Below the pieces are notes generated by a model. It was not told where the DNA came from. It saw nothing but the letters and a program-made list of their open reading frames with translations, and did no database searches. From the NCBI RefSeq assembly GCF_016862975.1, contig NZ_BONZ01000019.1, positions 1 through 42,720 on the forward strand: 42,720 nucleotides of DNA, read 5' to 3'. This DNA is from Rugosimonospora africana (GTDB lineage: Bacteria > Actinomycetota > Actinomycetes > Mycobacteriales > Micromonosporaceae). Positions 24,252 to 32,668 of this stretch are shown in pieces (the first letter of the stretch is position 1; every line of letters begins with the position of its first letter). A program made the position numbers and the translations under genes.

Positions 24252-25291
24252 GCCTTCGCGGCACCGTCGTGCCGGGGCTCGGCCGGACCGGCCGGCGGCG
24301 GCACCTGGCGACGGGACGCCTCGTCGTGGACGGCCACGATCCGCCGCAGCCGCGCGACGGCCGCGTCCCGTACCTCGGGCGGGTCCAGCACCACGACGTC
24401 GGCCCCGTACCCGACCAGCCAGGACGCGAGCCCCTCCGGATCCGAGTACCGCAGGACCGCCACGTCGCCGTCTTCCCCCGACCGCACCTGCTCGGCCCAC
24501 CGGCGGACCCCGGCACCCCGGCCGGGCCGGATGCGCACCGTCGCCCGCCCGGTCCGCTCCGCGGGGCCGGACCAGTTGGCCACGTACCTGATCAGGTCGA
24601 CGTTCTCCGGCGGCGCGAACGCGCCCGGGCGGCCGAGGCGCCGGACCGTACCCACGATCCGGGAGAGCCGGAAGCAGCGCTCCGCACCCCGGTCCAGGTC
24701 GTGACCGACCACATACCAGCGGCCCCGCCAGCAGACCACGCCCCACGGCTGCAGCCGGCGGGTGGCGGCCGCGTCGTCCTCCGGCGTGCGGTAGTCGAAG
24801 GTGACCGCCACCCGGTGGCGCACGGCCGCGGTCAGCGGCTCGAACGCCGCGTCCACGGTGACCACCGGCTCCACGCCGAGCGTCGCGTCCGGGTCGACGT
24901 CCACCCCGGCGGCGCGCAGCTTGGCCAGCCCGCTGGAGGCCGCCGCGGCCAGGCCGGCGTGGCGCCACAGCCGGGCCGCGATGCCGACCGCCGCCGCCTC
25001 GTCCGGTTCCAGCGGGATGTCCGGCAGCGCGTAGTCCCGGCGCGCGATGCGGTAGCCGGGCTCGGCGTCCAGCACGCTGGACGTCCCCGTCTCCAGCGGC
25101 ACGCCCAGCTCCCGCAGCTCGGCCTTGTCGCGCTCGAACTTGCGCTGGAAAGCCTCGTGGTCGCGGGGGTCGCCGGGATCGTGCTCGTATCCGGGGACGG
25201 TCAGCGCGATCTGCGACGCGGTGAGGAAGCGCCGCGTCGACAGCAGGCAGATCACGAGGTTGACCAGGCGCTCGGTCCGGGTTCGAGACAC
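24239..25291 (-). CDS. pafB: DNA-damage response activator PafB (WYL domain)
   Basis: Protein of 350 residues from GTG 25291. It begins with the winged-helix domain (RTERLVNLVICLLSTRRFLT, FERDKAELRELGVPLETG), then a middle region (DIPLEPDEAAAVGIAARLW) and a WYL domain (VAVTFDYRTPEDDAAATRRL, GRWYVVGHDLDRGAERCFRL) with a C-terminal WCX part. Partner of PafC in the mycobacterial-type DNA-damage regulator. The start follows TAGTTT by 7 bases, so a leaderless mRNA is likely; a GTG 13 codons upstream would add residues not typical of the family. pafA lies 1.5 kb upstream, separated by a divergent DUF3866 gene, unlike the contiguous mycobacterial pafABC. Confidence 0.93.
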   Translation of the reverse strand: MSRTRTERLVNLVICLLSTRRFLTASQIALTVPGYEHDPGDPRDHEAFQRKFERDKAELRELGVPLETGTSSVLDAEPGYRIARRDYALPDIPLEPDEAAAVGIAARLWRHAGLAAAASSGLAKLRAAGVDVDPDATLGVEPVVTVDAAFEPLTAAVRHRVAVTFDYRTPEDDAAATRRLQPWGVVCWRGRWYVVGHDLDRGAERCFRLSRIVGTVRRLGRPGAFAPPENVDLIRYVANWSGPAERTGRATVRIRPGRGAGVRRWAEQVRSGEDGDVAVLRYSDPEGLASWLVGYGADVVVLDPPEVRDAAVARLRRIVAVHDEASRRQVPPPAGPAEPRHDGAAKAGVA

Positions 25292-25298
25292 GCGTACG

Positions 25299-25304
25299 AA
25301 ACTA
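25299..25304 (-). promoter_or_regulatory. -10 box of pafB (leaderless)
   Basis: TAGTTT on the minus strand with 7 bases before the GTG at 25291. Confidence 0.5.
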
Positions 25305-25380
25305 GCAGTGTCCGGGCGGGCTCGGGTCACGGCCGGTCCGGCTCGGTCCGTTCCTGGCGGGAGGAATGGGCGGGTCGCGC

Positions 25381-25386
25381 TATATT
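25381..25386 (+). promoter_or_regulatory. -10 box of the DUF3866 gene (leaderless)
   Basis: TATATT, 6 bases, then ATG 25393. It is the best -10 match in the window and lies only 77 bases from the divergent pafB box. Confidence 0.55.
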
Positions 25387-25392
25387 CGCGCG

Positions 25393-26493
25393 ATGATCTG
25401 GTGGCGCGGCGGGACGGTCGGCGCGGTACGCCGGCGCTGGCGGGGTGCGGTCGAGCTGGACGTACGGGTCGGCGACCGGGACGTCCGCGCGCTGGCCTAC
25501 CCGGCGCTGGTGGGCGAACCGGAGCCCGGGGACCGGGTACTGCTCAACGTCGGCGCCCTGGAGATGGGCCTGGGCACCGGCGGGTACGCCCTGGTGGTGG
25601 CGCTGCCCGACCGGCTGCCAGCGGACCCACCCGGGTCACTGGACCGCACCTCCGGGCACGCGGTCAAGGCGCGGTACACCCCGCTGCAGCCGATCGTGCT
25701 GGCGGTCGAGGAGGAGGCGTCCCCGCACCACGAGGTGGTGGCCGCCGCCACGAGCCTGGACGGCCTGCCGGTGGTCACCGCCGACCTGCACTCGGCGGTA
25801 CCGGCGATCCTGGCCGGGATCCTCGCCGACCGGCCGGATGCCCGGGTGGCATACCTGATGACCGACGGCGGGGCGCTGCCGGCCTGGTTCTCCCGTACCC
25901 TCGACGCCCTGTCCGAGTTGCTGGCCGGCGTGGTGACCGTGGGCCAGGCGTTCGGCGGCGACCTGGAGGCGACCACGCTGCACAGCGGGCTGCTGGCGGC
26001 CCGGCACGTCCTGCGCGCCGACGTGGCGGTGGTGGCTCAGGGGCCCGGCAACCTCGGCACCGGTACCGCGTGGGGGTTCTCCGGCGTGGCCACCGGCGAG
26101 GCGGTCAACGCCGCCGCGGTGCTCGGCGGTCGCCCGATCGGCTCGCTGCGCATCTCGGAGGCGGATCCCCGGCCGCGCCACGGCGGAGTGTCCCACCACA
26201 GCCTCACCGCGTACGGGAAGGTCGCGCTCGCCGCGGCGGACCTGGTCCTGCCGGACGCCCTGCCCGAGCACCTGGCGGCCGGCGTCGAGCGGGCGCTGGC
26301 ACCGCTGCGCGAGCGGCACCGGGTGGTGACCGTGCCGGTCGCGGGGCTGGACGGGGCACTGCGGGCGCTTCCGGTCAAGCTGTCCACGATGGGCCGGGAC
26401 CTGGATGCCGACCACACCTACTTCGTGGCCTCGGCGGCGGCCGGCCGGCACGCGGCCGCCCTGCTTCCGGCGCCCGGCGAAACGGCCGGATAG
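25393..26493 (+). CDS. DUF3866 family protein
   Basis: Protein of 366 residues. Residues 35-70 (ALVGEPEPGDRVLLNVGALE, then GLGTGGYALVVALP) and the central blocks LHSAVPAILAGILADRPDAR, TVGQAFGGDLEATTLHSGL and VVAQGPGNLGTGTAWGFSG match DUF3866, an actinobacterial and firmicute family without known function. No membrane segment or signal peptide is visible; the repeated Gly-rich turns suggest an alpha/beta enzyme. It is divergent from pafB and lies between pafA and pafB, breaking the paf operon. The start at 25393 fits the TATATT box; an ATG at 25366 is possible but has its purine-rich stretch too close. Confidence 0.85.
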   Translation: MIWWRGGTVGAVRRRWRGAVELDVRVGDRDVRALAYPALVGEPEPGDRVLLNVGALEMGLGTGGYALVVALPDRLPADPPGSLDRTSGHAVKARYTPLQPIVLAVEEEASPHHEVVAAATSLDGLPVVTADLHSAVPAILAGILADRPDARVAYLMTDGGALPAWFSRTLDALSELLAGVVTVGQAFGGDLEATTLHSGLLAARHVLRADVAVVAQGPGNLGTGTAWGFSGVATGEAVNAAAVLGGRPIGSLRISEADPRPRHGGVSHHSLTAYGKVALAAADLVLPDALPEHLAAGVERALAPLRERHRVVTVPVAGLDGALRALPVKLSTMGRDLDADHTYFVASAAAGRHAAALLPAPGETAG

Positions 26494-26583
26494 TCACACC
26501 GGCCGGAAAGTCGCACGACCGGAAAGTCGCACCGGCCGGGTAATCACGCCCGTCGGGTGGCCGCACCGCCGGACGGGGGGTGC
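26483..26583. repeat. 17-bp tandem array starting at the DUF3866 stop codon
   Basis: Consecutive units begin at 26483, 26500, 26517, 26533, 26550 and probably 26567, steps of 16-17 bases. Unit 1 (CGGCCGGATAGTCACAC) contains the stop TAG at 26491-26493; unit 2 is CGGCCGGAAAGTCGCAC and unit 4 is CGGCCGGGTAATCACGC. Later units drift. Confidence 0.85.
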
Positions 26584-26595
26584 CGGTCGCGCGGA

Positions 26596-26622
26596 GCGCC
26601 GGTCAGACGGGGCGCCGGTCAG
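26596..26622. repeat. 16-bp repeat spanning the stop codon of the small membrane gene
   Basis: GCGCCGGTCAG at 26596-26606 and 26612-26622. The right copy contains TCA (26619-26621), the minus-strand stop codon; the left copy duplicates it. Confidence 0.7.
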
Positions 26623-26813
26623 GCGAAGATCACCAGCGAGGCCCAGCCGGCGATGATCGCCAGCAGGATCGCGACCATCGCCCAGGTGGGCAGCCAGTAC
26701 TCGCCGCGGCGGTTGCGCTCGATCTCGGCCACGATGCGGTCGCGGCGCCGCTGCACCGCGCTGCGGCGGGCCTCGGCGCCACGGTAATCGCGCTTCTCGT
26801 CCTGCTCCGGCAT
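26619..26813 (-). CDS. Small single-pass membrane protein
   Basis: Protein of 64 residues, not assigned to a named family. The first 40 residues are highly charged (RDYRGAEARRSAVQRRRDRI), followed by one membrane helix WLPTWAMVAILLAIIAGWAS and a short end, LVIFA. The positive charge before the helix predicts a cytoplasmic N-terminus. It lies 19 bases after pafA and is probably co-transcribed with it. The ATG at 26813 is preferred over the adjacent GTG. No link to pupylation is known to me. Confidence 0.7.
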   Translation of the reverse strand: MPEQDEKRDYRGAEARRSAVQRRRDRIVAEIERNRRGEYWLPTWAMVAILLAIIAGWASLVIFA

Positions 26814-26832
26814 CACCGGACGAGGGTATCCC

Positions 26833-28191
26833 CTACATGGAGGCGATCAGCCGCTCGACCCTCTCGTCGTACGCCCGGAACGGGTCCTTGCACAGCACGG
26901 TGCGCTGCGCCTGGTCGTTCAGCTTGAGGTGCACCCAGTCGACGGTGAAGTCGCGGCGCTTCTCCTGGGCGTGCTTGATGAACTCGCCCCTCAGCCGGGC
27001 CCGGGTGGTCTGCGGCGGCGTCTCCTTGGCCTCGAAGATCTCGATGTCGTTGGCCACCCGGTCGACCTGACCGCGCCGCTCCAGCAGCGCGTAGAGGCCG
27101 CGGTTGCGGCGCAGGTCGTGGTAGGCGAGGTCCATCTGGGCGATTCGCGGGTGGGCCAGCGGCAGGTCATGGCGGCGCTGGTAGGACTCCACCAGCTTGA
27201 GCTTCGTGATCCAGTCGATCTCGCGGTCGACGTTGCCGTAGTCGCCGGACTCGACCGCGCCGAGCACCCGGCCCCACAGCTCCACGACCCGCTTGGCCAC
27301 CCCGTCGCCGCCCCGGCGGTCGACGAAGTCGCTGGCCTTGCTGAAGTACTCCTGCTGGATCTCCAGCGCGCTGGCCTCCTTGCCGCTGGCCAGCCGGACC
27401 TTGCGGCGCCCGGTGACATCGTGCGAAACCTCCCGGATCGCCCGGATCGGGTTCTCCAGTGTCAGGTCACGCATCACCACGCCGGCTTCGATCATCCGCA
27501 GCACGATGTCCGCGCTGCCGACCTTGAGCATCGTGGTGACCTCGTTCATGTTCGAGTCACCCACGATCACGTGCAGCCGGCGGTACCGCTCGGCGTCGGC
27601 GTGCGGCTCGTCCCGGGTGTTGATGATCGGCCGGGACCGGGTGGTGGCCGAGGACACCCCTTCCCAGATGTGCTCGGCCCGCTGGGACAGGCAGAACACC
27701 GCGCCCCGCGGCGTCTGGAGCACCTTGCCGGCGCCACAGATCAACTGCCGGGTCACCAGGAACGGGATGAGCACGTCGGCCAGCCGGCCGAACTCGCCGT
27801 GCCGGGAGACCAGATAGTTCTCGTGGCAGCCGTAGGAGTTGCCGGCGGAGTCGGTGTTGTTCTTGAACAGATAGATCTCGCCAGCGATGCCCTCGTCGTG
27901 CAGCCGCTTCTCGGCGTCGACCAGGAGGCCCTCCAGGATCCGTTCGCCGGCCCGGTCATGCATCACCAGATCGGTGACCGAGTCACACTCCGGCGTCGCA
28001 TATTCCGGGTGCGAGCCCACGTCGAGGTAGAGCCGGGCACCGTTGCGCAGGAAGACGTTGCTGGAACGCCCCCAGGAGACCACCCGCCGGAAGAGGTAGC
28101 GTGCCACCTCATCCGGTGACAGCCGCCGCTGGCCACGGTACGTGCAGGTGACTCCGTACTCGGTCTCGAGGCCGAAGATTCGCCTATCCAT
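26833..28191 (-). CDS. pafA: Pup-protein ligase PafA
   Basis: Protein of 452 residues of the carboxylate-amine ligase fold shared by PafA and Dop. It attaches the C-terminal glutamate of Pup to lysines of target proteins, marking them for the actinobacterial proteasome. The start [16 protein letters not shown], the acidic cluster [16 protein letters not shown] with the presumed catalytic Asp57, the Mg-ATP region [20 protein letters not shown] and [20 protein letters not shown] are diagnostic; absence of the Dop-specific loop argues for ligase. The ATG follows TACTGT by 6 bases, consistent with a leaderless mRNA. No pup, dop, mpa or prcBA gene lies in this window; the rml locus starts 25 bases upstream. 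Confidence 0.96.
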   Translation of the reverse strand: MDRRIFGLETEYGVTCTYRGQRRLSPDEVARYLFRRVVSWGRSSNVFLRNGARLYLDVGSHPEYATPECDSVTDLVMHDRAGERILEGLLVDAEKRLHDEGIAGEIYLFKNNTDSAGNSYGCHENYLVSRHGEFGRLADVLIPFLVTRQLICGAGKVLQTPRGAVFCLSQRAEHIWEGVSSATTRSRPIINTRDEPHADAERYRRLHVIVGDSNMNEVTTMLKVGSADIVLRMIEAGVVMRDLTLENPIRAIREVSHDVTGRRKVRLASGKEASALEIQQEYFSKASDFVDRRGGDGVAKRVVELWGRVLGAVESGDYGNVDREIDWITKLKLVESYQRRHDLPLAHPRIAQMDLAYHDLRRNRGLYALLERRGQVDRVANDIEIFEAKETPPQTTRARLRGEFIKHAQEKRRDFTVDWVHLKLNDQAQRTVLCKDPFRAYDERVERLIASM

Positions 28192-28197
28192 GAACGA

Positions 28198-28203
28198 ACA
28201 GTA
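28198..28203 (-). promoter_or_regulatory. -10 box of pafA (leaderless)
   Basis: TACTGT on the minus strand, 6 bases before the ATG at 28191. A -35 region would lie within the last codons of rmlC. Confidence 0.45.
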
Positions 28204-28216
28204 GCCGGCTGGAGGC

Positions 28217-28825
28217 TCAGTTAGTTACTTTGCTACGCAGCGATTCGATGTATCTGACGCAGTTCTCGTAGTCCGGCAGCAATCCGGCCCGCGTGGCCTC
28301 CTCCAGACCGGGCGCCGCGCCGTCGCGCGCGGATACCACCGGCGCGTCGGACGGCCAGTCGATCGCCAGCCGCGGGTCCAGCGGATGCACGGCGTGCTCC
28401 CGCTCCGGGTTGTAGGTCGTGGAGCACAGGTAGGTCAGGGTGGCGTCCTCCGCGAGGGCGCAGAAGCCGTGACCGAGCCCCTCGGAGAGGTAGACCGCGC
28501 GCCGGTCGGCGTCGTCCAGGCGGACCCCCTCCCACTGGCCGAACGTCGGCGACCCGATCCGGACGTCCACCACCACGTCGAGGACCGCGCCGCGCACGCA
28601 GGTGACGTACTTCGCCTGCCCGGGCGGTACGTCGGCGAAGTGGATCCCGCGCACCACTCCCGGCGCGGAGACCGACAGGTTCGCCTGCGCGAGTTCGAGC
28701 GGGTGCCCCACCTCGGCGGCCAGCTGGTCGAAGCGGTACCACTCCAGGAACAGCCCGCGTGGATCCCCGTGCTGAACGGGCGTGATTTCCCAGGCACCGT
28801 CGATGGACAGCGGTCGGAACTTCAT
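28217..28825 (-). CDS. rmlC: dTDP-4-dehydrorhamnose 3,5-epimerase
   Basis: Protein of 202 residues, a double-stranded beta-helix (cupin) enzyme. It epimerises C3 and C5 of dTDP-4-keto-6-deoxyglucose, step three of dTDP-L-rhamnose synthesis. The N-terminus [20 protein letters not shown], the active-site His segment VVRGIHF, the core [28 protein letters not shown] and the tyrosine-containing [14 protein letters not shown] are all present. The ATG overlaps the stop of the methyltransferase gene (28822-28825, ATGA), so it is coupled to it. The gene is last in rmlA-methyltransferase-rmlC. Confidence 0.94.
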   Translation of the reverse strand: MKFRPLSIDGAWEITPVQHGDPRGLFLEWYRFDQLAAEVGHPLELAQANLSVSAPGVVRGIHFADVPPGQAKYVTCVRGAVLDVVVDVRIGSPTFGQWEGVRLDDADRRAVYLSEGLGHGFCALAEDATLTYLCSTTYNPEREHAVHPLDPRLAIDWPSDAPVVSARDGAAPGLEEATRAGLLPDYENCVRYIESLRSKVTN

Positions 28826-29583
28826 GACTTGCGGCTCACCACCACGAACTCGTTGTAGGCAAAGACCCTCCCCGCTACCCGGGGGAACGGGAATGAGTAT
28901 CGCCGAGCGACGGTCAGGCCCAACTCGCGGGCCAGCGAGGTCGATTCGGTGAAGCCCACGAACCGTACATGCGTCGCGTCGCTAGCATAGCCACGCTCCT
29001 GAGGCGTGATGAACACGACCGAGCCTCCGGAACGGACGTACGGCAGGTACCTGCCCACGATGTCCCGCACGCTGTCCTCGGGCAGGTGTTCCAGCACGTG
29101 CGCGACCAGCATCGAGTCGAACCGTTCGGGCGTGGAGTATTCGCTTTCCCGGAACGCGTCCGGGGTGAAGGCGGTGAACCCGGCGTCCCGGGCCACCTCG
29201 ACCGATGTCGGGTTGTGGTCCACCCCCACGCCGTCGCCGCCCAGGTGGCGCAGGTTGCGACCGATACCGCAGCCGACGTCCAGGACGAAACCGAGACGCA
29301 GCCTCCGGATGTTCCAGCGGTACGGCGCCTGCGCGTCCAGCATCCGCTTCCAGCGCTGGCCCGCCAGCCGTTGCAGGCGGTGCGCGTAGGCCGCGTCCCG
29401 GGTCTGCGCGTTGCGGGTCGCGGCTTCGGCGCCGTACCGCGACGAGCCGTTCCTGGCCTTGTCGCCGCGGTCGAAGTTGGCCTGTGACGCGGGTACCGCG
29501 GCCCTCACCGATGGGCGGCGCGGGGCCGGGAGCACACCGGGTATGGGGTCGGATCGGTCAACTAAAGGGGAGTTGGAATCCAC
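28822..29583 (-). CDS. Class I SAM-dependent methyltransferase
   Basis: Protein of about 253 residues. The SAM-binding motif I is VLDVGCGIGRNLRHLGG, motif II is GVGVDHNPTSVEVARDAGF, and MLVAHVLEHLPEDS and GGSVVFITPQERGY complete the Rossmann methyltransferase domain. The N-terminal ~75 residues are low in conservation. The start is uncertain: I chose GTG 29583 because it avoids overlap with rmlA and leaves a 40-base gap; GTG at 29535 or 29508 is possible, none with a good ribosome site. Placed between rmlA and rmlC, it is likely to methylate a sugar (for example O-methyl-rhamnose) or a glycan end; this is inference from position. Confidence 0.8.
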   Translation of the reverse strand: MDSNSPLVDRSDPIPGVLPAPRRPSVRAAVPASQANFDRGDKARNGSSRYGAEAATRNAQTRDAAYAHRLQRLAGQRWKRMLDAQAPYRWNIRRLRLGFVLDVGCGIGRNLRHLGGDGVGVDHNPTSVEVARDAGFTAFTPDAFRESEYSTPERFDSMLVAHVLEHLPEDSVRDIVGRYLPYVRSGGSVVFITPQERGYASDATHVRFVGFTESTSLARELGLTVARRYSFPFPRVAGRVFAYNEFVVVSRKS

Positions 29584-29623
29584 ATCTGGACAACGAGCGG
29601 ATCCCGGGATCGGCGCGGCGTCA

Positions 29624-30508
29624 TCACCTGAAATGGCGTCCGCTGGGGGTATCAAGCAGCTTGAGCAGATATGAGCCATATCCGCTTTTCAGCAGCGGCT
29701 CGGCGAGGTCGCGCAACTGGTCGTCGGTCAGGAAGCCCTGCGCCCAGGCGGCCTCCTCGATGCAACCGATCTTGAGATCCTGCCGCTGCTCGATCACCCG
29801 GACGAACTCGGCCGCCTGGACCAGCGAGTCGAACGTGCCGGTGTCCAGCCAGGCGGTACCCCGGTCGAGGACCGCCACCTTCAGCTGGCCGCGCTGCCGG
29901 TACTCCTCGTTGACCGCGGTGATCTCCAGCTCGCCGCGCGCGCTGGGCGTCAGCTTGCCGGCGATGTCGACTACGGCGTTGTCGTAGAAGTAGAGCCCGG
30001 GAACCACGTAGTTGGACTTGGGCTTCGCCGGCTTCTCCTCGATCGACAACACCTTGCCGTCGTCGTCGAACTCCACGACGCCGTACTCCCGGGGATTGGC
30101 CACCGGGTAGGCGAAGATGCAGCCGCCGGCCACGTCGGCGTTCTCGACCAGCTTCCGGTCCAGGCCCACGCCGTGGAAGATGTTGTCGCCCAAGATGAGG
30201 GCGACCGACCCGTCGCCGATGAAGTCCGCCCCGAGCACGAACGCCTGCGCGATGCCGTCCGGCGTCGGCTGCACCGCGTACGACAGCGACAGGCCCCACT
30301 GGCTTCCGTCACCGAGCAACCGGCGGAACTGATCCTGGTCCTCGGGAGTCGTGATCACCAGGATCTCGCGGATGCCGGCCATCACCAGTGTGGTCAGCGG
30401 GTAATAGATCATGGGCTTGTCGAACACCGGCATGAGCTGCTTGGAGACCGCCCGGGTGATCGGCCAGAGCCGCGAGCCGGTGCCGCCGGCCAGGAGGATG
30501 CCACGCAC
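29624..30508 (-). CDS. rmlA: Glucose-1-phosphate thymidylyltransferase
   Basis: Protein of 294 residues, the usual length of short-form RmlA. It makes dTDP-glucose from dTTP and glucose-1-phosphate. The nucleotide-binding start [20 protein letters not shown] is followed by [16 protein letters not shown], then LGDNIFHG (Mg-binding Asp), [20 protein letters not shown] and [13 protein letters not shown]. The GTG at 30508 lies 6 bases after TAAGCT on the minus strand, suggesting a leaderless mRNA, and the gene opens the leftward half of the rhamnose locus. Confidence 0.95.
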   Translation of the reverse strand: MRGILLAGGTGSRLWPITRAVSKQLMPVFDKPMIYYPLTTLVMAGIREILVITTPEDQDQFRRLLGDGSQWGLSLSYAVQPTPDGIAQAFVLGADFIGDGSVALILGDNIFHGVGLDRKLVENADVAGGCIFAYPVANPREYGVVEFDDDGKVLSIEEKPAKPKSNYVVPGLYFYDNAVVDIAGKLTPSARGELEITAVNEEYRQRGQLKVAVLDRGTAWLDTGTFDSLVQAAEFVRVIEQRQDLKIGCIEEAAWAQGFLTDDQLRDLAEPLLKSGYGSYLLKLLDTPSGRHFR

Positions 30509-30514
30509 CGGTGG

Positions 30515-30520
30515 AGCTTA
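30515..30520 (-). promoter_or_regulatory. -10 box of rmlA (leaderless)
   Basis: TAAGCT on the minus strand, 6 bases before the GTG at 30508. Confidence 0.45.
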
Positions 30521-30709
30521 GCCGGGCCTCTCCGCGCTCACCTGGCAGGTCGATGAATCGGATCGGAAAAGATCTTCGACACAACGCTGTGTTATCCGGA
30601 CGCCACACTCCGTTGCGCGTACGATCCCCCTGACGAAAGCCAATGGCCAGGCGCCGGTACGCATCGAGTCCGGCGGATACGCGAATCCTCTTCGGGCGGT
30701 TGATTTCGC
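30521..30709. promoter_or_regulatory. Divergent control region of the glycan locus
   Basis: Non-coding region between rmlA and the first rightward gene. It contains an inverted repeat ACACA-ACGC-TGTGT near 30580-30593 and an A+T-richer block GATCGGAAAAGATC just before it. These are the only candidate operator elements I see; no regulator is encoded beside it. Confidence 0.35.
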
Positions 30710-32668
30710 ATGCCTCAAGCCGTTCTGGAACCGGCCACGCAGCTGCGGCCGCGCTCGCACACGAGCAGGGCGCGACGTGCGCTGGGCCGGCCGGCCGGCC
30801 TGATCGTCCTGGCCGCGCTGGTGCCCACCGCCTGCCACCTCCTGCGCGCCGACTGGGTGTTGCCGCCGCTGATCCTGGTCGCGACGGCGAGCCTGCTGCG
30901 CGGCGGCCAGACCCTGCTCGACCGGCTCATGTTCGCGCTGATGCTGCTGCTCGGCGCGGCCTGTGCCGGCGGCCTCCTGCTGTCGCTGTGGCCGTGGGGG
31001 CTCGCCCCGCCGGCCGTCGGCGGGCTTGCGCTCGCGGTGCTCGTGGTGGTCGGCACGGTACTGGGCCGCCGGCCGAGCCTGCCGCGCCCCCGGCCGGCCG
31101 ACGCGCTGCCCCTGCTGGCCGGGCTCGGCGGCTTCGCCTACCTGGGAGCGAGCTACCTGCGCGCCGACTTCGCCGGCCGGGTCAACCGGGCCATGGCCGG
31201 CGAGGATCTCGGGCGGCACTTCAGCATCTTCGACAGCATCCGGCGGCTGGGCGGGTACCTGTTCCTCGACCCGACCGGGGCCGGAGCGCACGTGTACGAC
31301 GGCATCATCCGGTACCCGCAGGGCTTCCACTTCATCGCGGCGCTGCTGGACGGCTTCCTGCGCAGCTCGACCGCCCCGGGTACGCCGACCAGCGCCTTCG
31401 ATCACTTCCTCGGCTTCCACACGGCGGCGTACGGGCTGTTCATGCTGTCCGTGATCTGGGCAGCCGGCTGGGTCGGTGGCCCCCTGGTACGCACCGGTGC
31501 CCGACCCCTCGTGCTGTTCGCGTTCCTGACCCCGGTCCTGCTCTACACCGACCTGCTCGCCAACTACGTCTCCGGCTACCCCAGCGAGATCCTCGGGCTG
31601 TCGCTGGTCGCCGGCCTCGTCGCGCTGCTGGCACGACCGCTGCCCGGCATCCGGACTCAGCTGCTGCTGGTCGCGGCGGTGCTGGTGGCCATCGGCTTCA
31701 GCTACTACCTGTTCCTGCCCGGCGCCGCGCTGGGCACCCTGCTGTGGCTGGTGCACCGGCGGCGGGCGGTGCTCACCCGTCCGGTGTTCACGGCCGCCCT
31801 CGCGGTCGTCACCGCGACGCTCGCGCTCGCGCCCGTGGTGCTGGGCATGTTCGTCGGGAAGGCCGCCGACGCGCTGAGCGCCCGGGCCAGCATCCGGGAC
31901 AGCCGCGACCTGGTCATCGCGCTCACCCTGGCGATCCTCGCCGGCATCCTGTGCCGCCCCGGCGGGCGACCGCGCACCTGGCTGCGCTACGGGCTGGCGG
32001 CCGGCGCGATGATGGCGGCGGCCGCCGTGCTCGGCGGGTACCAGGCGATCGTCGACGGCTCCACCGGCTACTACTTCGAGAAGTCGCTGCACGCCGTCGA
32101 GGTCACGCTGCTGGTCGGCATCGGGGCGCTGGCGCTGCTGGTACCGCCGCCGGCCCGGCCGGCCTCAGCCACGCCGCGCCGGCACCTGGCCACCGCGCTG
32201 CCGGCGGTGCTGCTCGCCGTCTCGCTCGTCGCCGGCCTTGGCGTGGTCCGCGGAGACTCGCCCTTCCGGCCCCGGGTCAACGCGGGGTTCGACAGTTGGG
32301 GCCCGGCGTGGACCAAGGGCCGGCTGTCTCCCCGCGGCTCCGGTGCCGCGGTGGCGACCATCCTGCGCGACCACCCGCCCCGCCCGGGCGAGGTCACGCT
32401 CGTCTTCGACGCCAACGGCCTGCGCCAGTACGACCTGACGCTGTTCGTCGCCGTGCTGCGGCGCGATGGCACGGCCGGTGTGTTCCGCGCGCTGTACGGC
32501 CAGCCCGACAACCTCGTCGACACCAACCGGGCGAGCCTGACCACCATGCTGCTGGACATCCACCAGCCGATCGAGGCGGTGACGATGACCTCCAGGACCG
32601 CCGAATTCATCCAGGACATCCGGGTCAAGCATCCGGACCTGGGGTTGCGGCTGGTCGACCTGTCGTGA
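30710..32668 (+). CDS. Polytopic membrane protein, possible GT-C-type enzyme (paralog 1)
   Basis: Protein of 652 residues with roughly a dozen hydrophobic segments from about residue 28 to 510 and a soluble C-terminal part of about 130 residues. I do not recognise a named family. Conserved with its downstream neighbour are AGEDLGRHFSIFDSIRRLGG near residues 163-182, YPQGFHFIAALLDGFLRSS, and YYFEKSLHAVEVTLL near 449-463. The acidic GEDL before an outside loop resembles the first-loop acidic motif of GT-C glycosyltransferases, which use polyprenyl-phosphate sugars. The gene opens the rightward half of the rhamnose locus and is coupled to the next gene by GTGA at 32665-32668. Confidence 0.78.
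   Translation: MPQAVLEPATQLRPRSHTSRARRALGRPAGLIVLAALVPTACHLLRADWVLPPLILVATASLLRGGQTLLDRLMFALMLLLGAACAGGLLLSLWPWGLAPPAVGGLALAVLVVVGTVLGRRPSLPRPRPADALPLLAGLGGFAYLGASYLRADFAGRVNRAMAGEDLGRHFSIFDSIRRLGGYLFLDPTGAGAHVYDGIIRYPQGFHFIAALLDGFLRSSTAPGTPTSAFDHFLGFHTAAYGLFMLSVIWAAGWVGGPLVRTGARPLVLFAFLTPVLLYTDLLANYVSGYPSEILGLSLVAGLVALLARPLPGIRTQLLLVAAVLVAIGFSYYLFLPGAALGTLLWLVHRRRAVLTRPVFTAALAVVTATLALAPVVLGMFVGKAADALSARASIRDSRDLVIALTLAILAGILCRPGGRPRTWLRYGLAAGAMMAAAAVLGGYQAIVDGSTGYYFEKSLHAVEVTLLVGIGALALLVPPPARPASATPRRHLATALPAVLLAVSLVAGLGVVRGDSPFRPRVNAGFDSWGPAWTKGRLSPRGSGAAVATILRDHPPRPGEVTLVFDANGLRQYDLTLFVAVLRRDGTAGVFRALYGQPDNLVDTNRASLTTMLLDIHQPIEAVTMTSRTAEFIQDIRVKHPDLGLRLVDLS

Noticed and set aside
26833-28191. 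Dop (Pup deamidase/depupylase) instead of PafA
   Set aside because: N-terminus and length fit PafA and the extra Dop loop after the first strands is absent; neighbours pafB/pafC agree.
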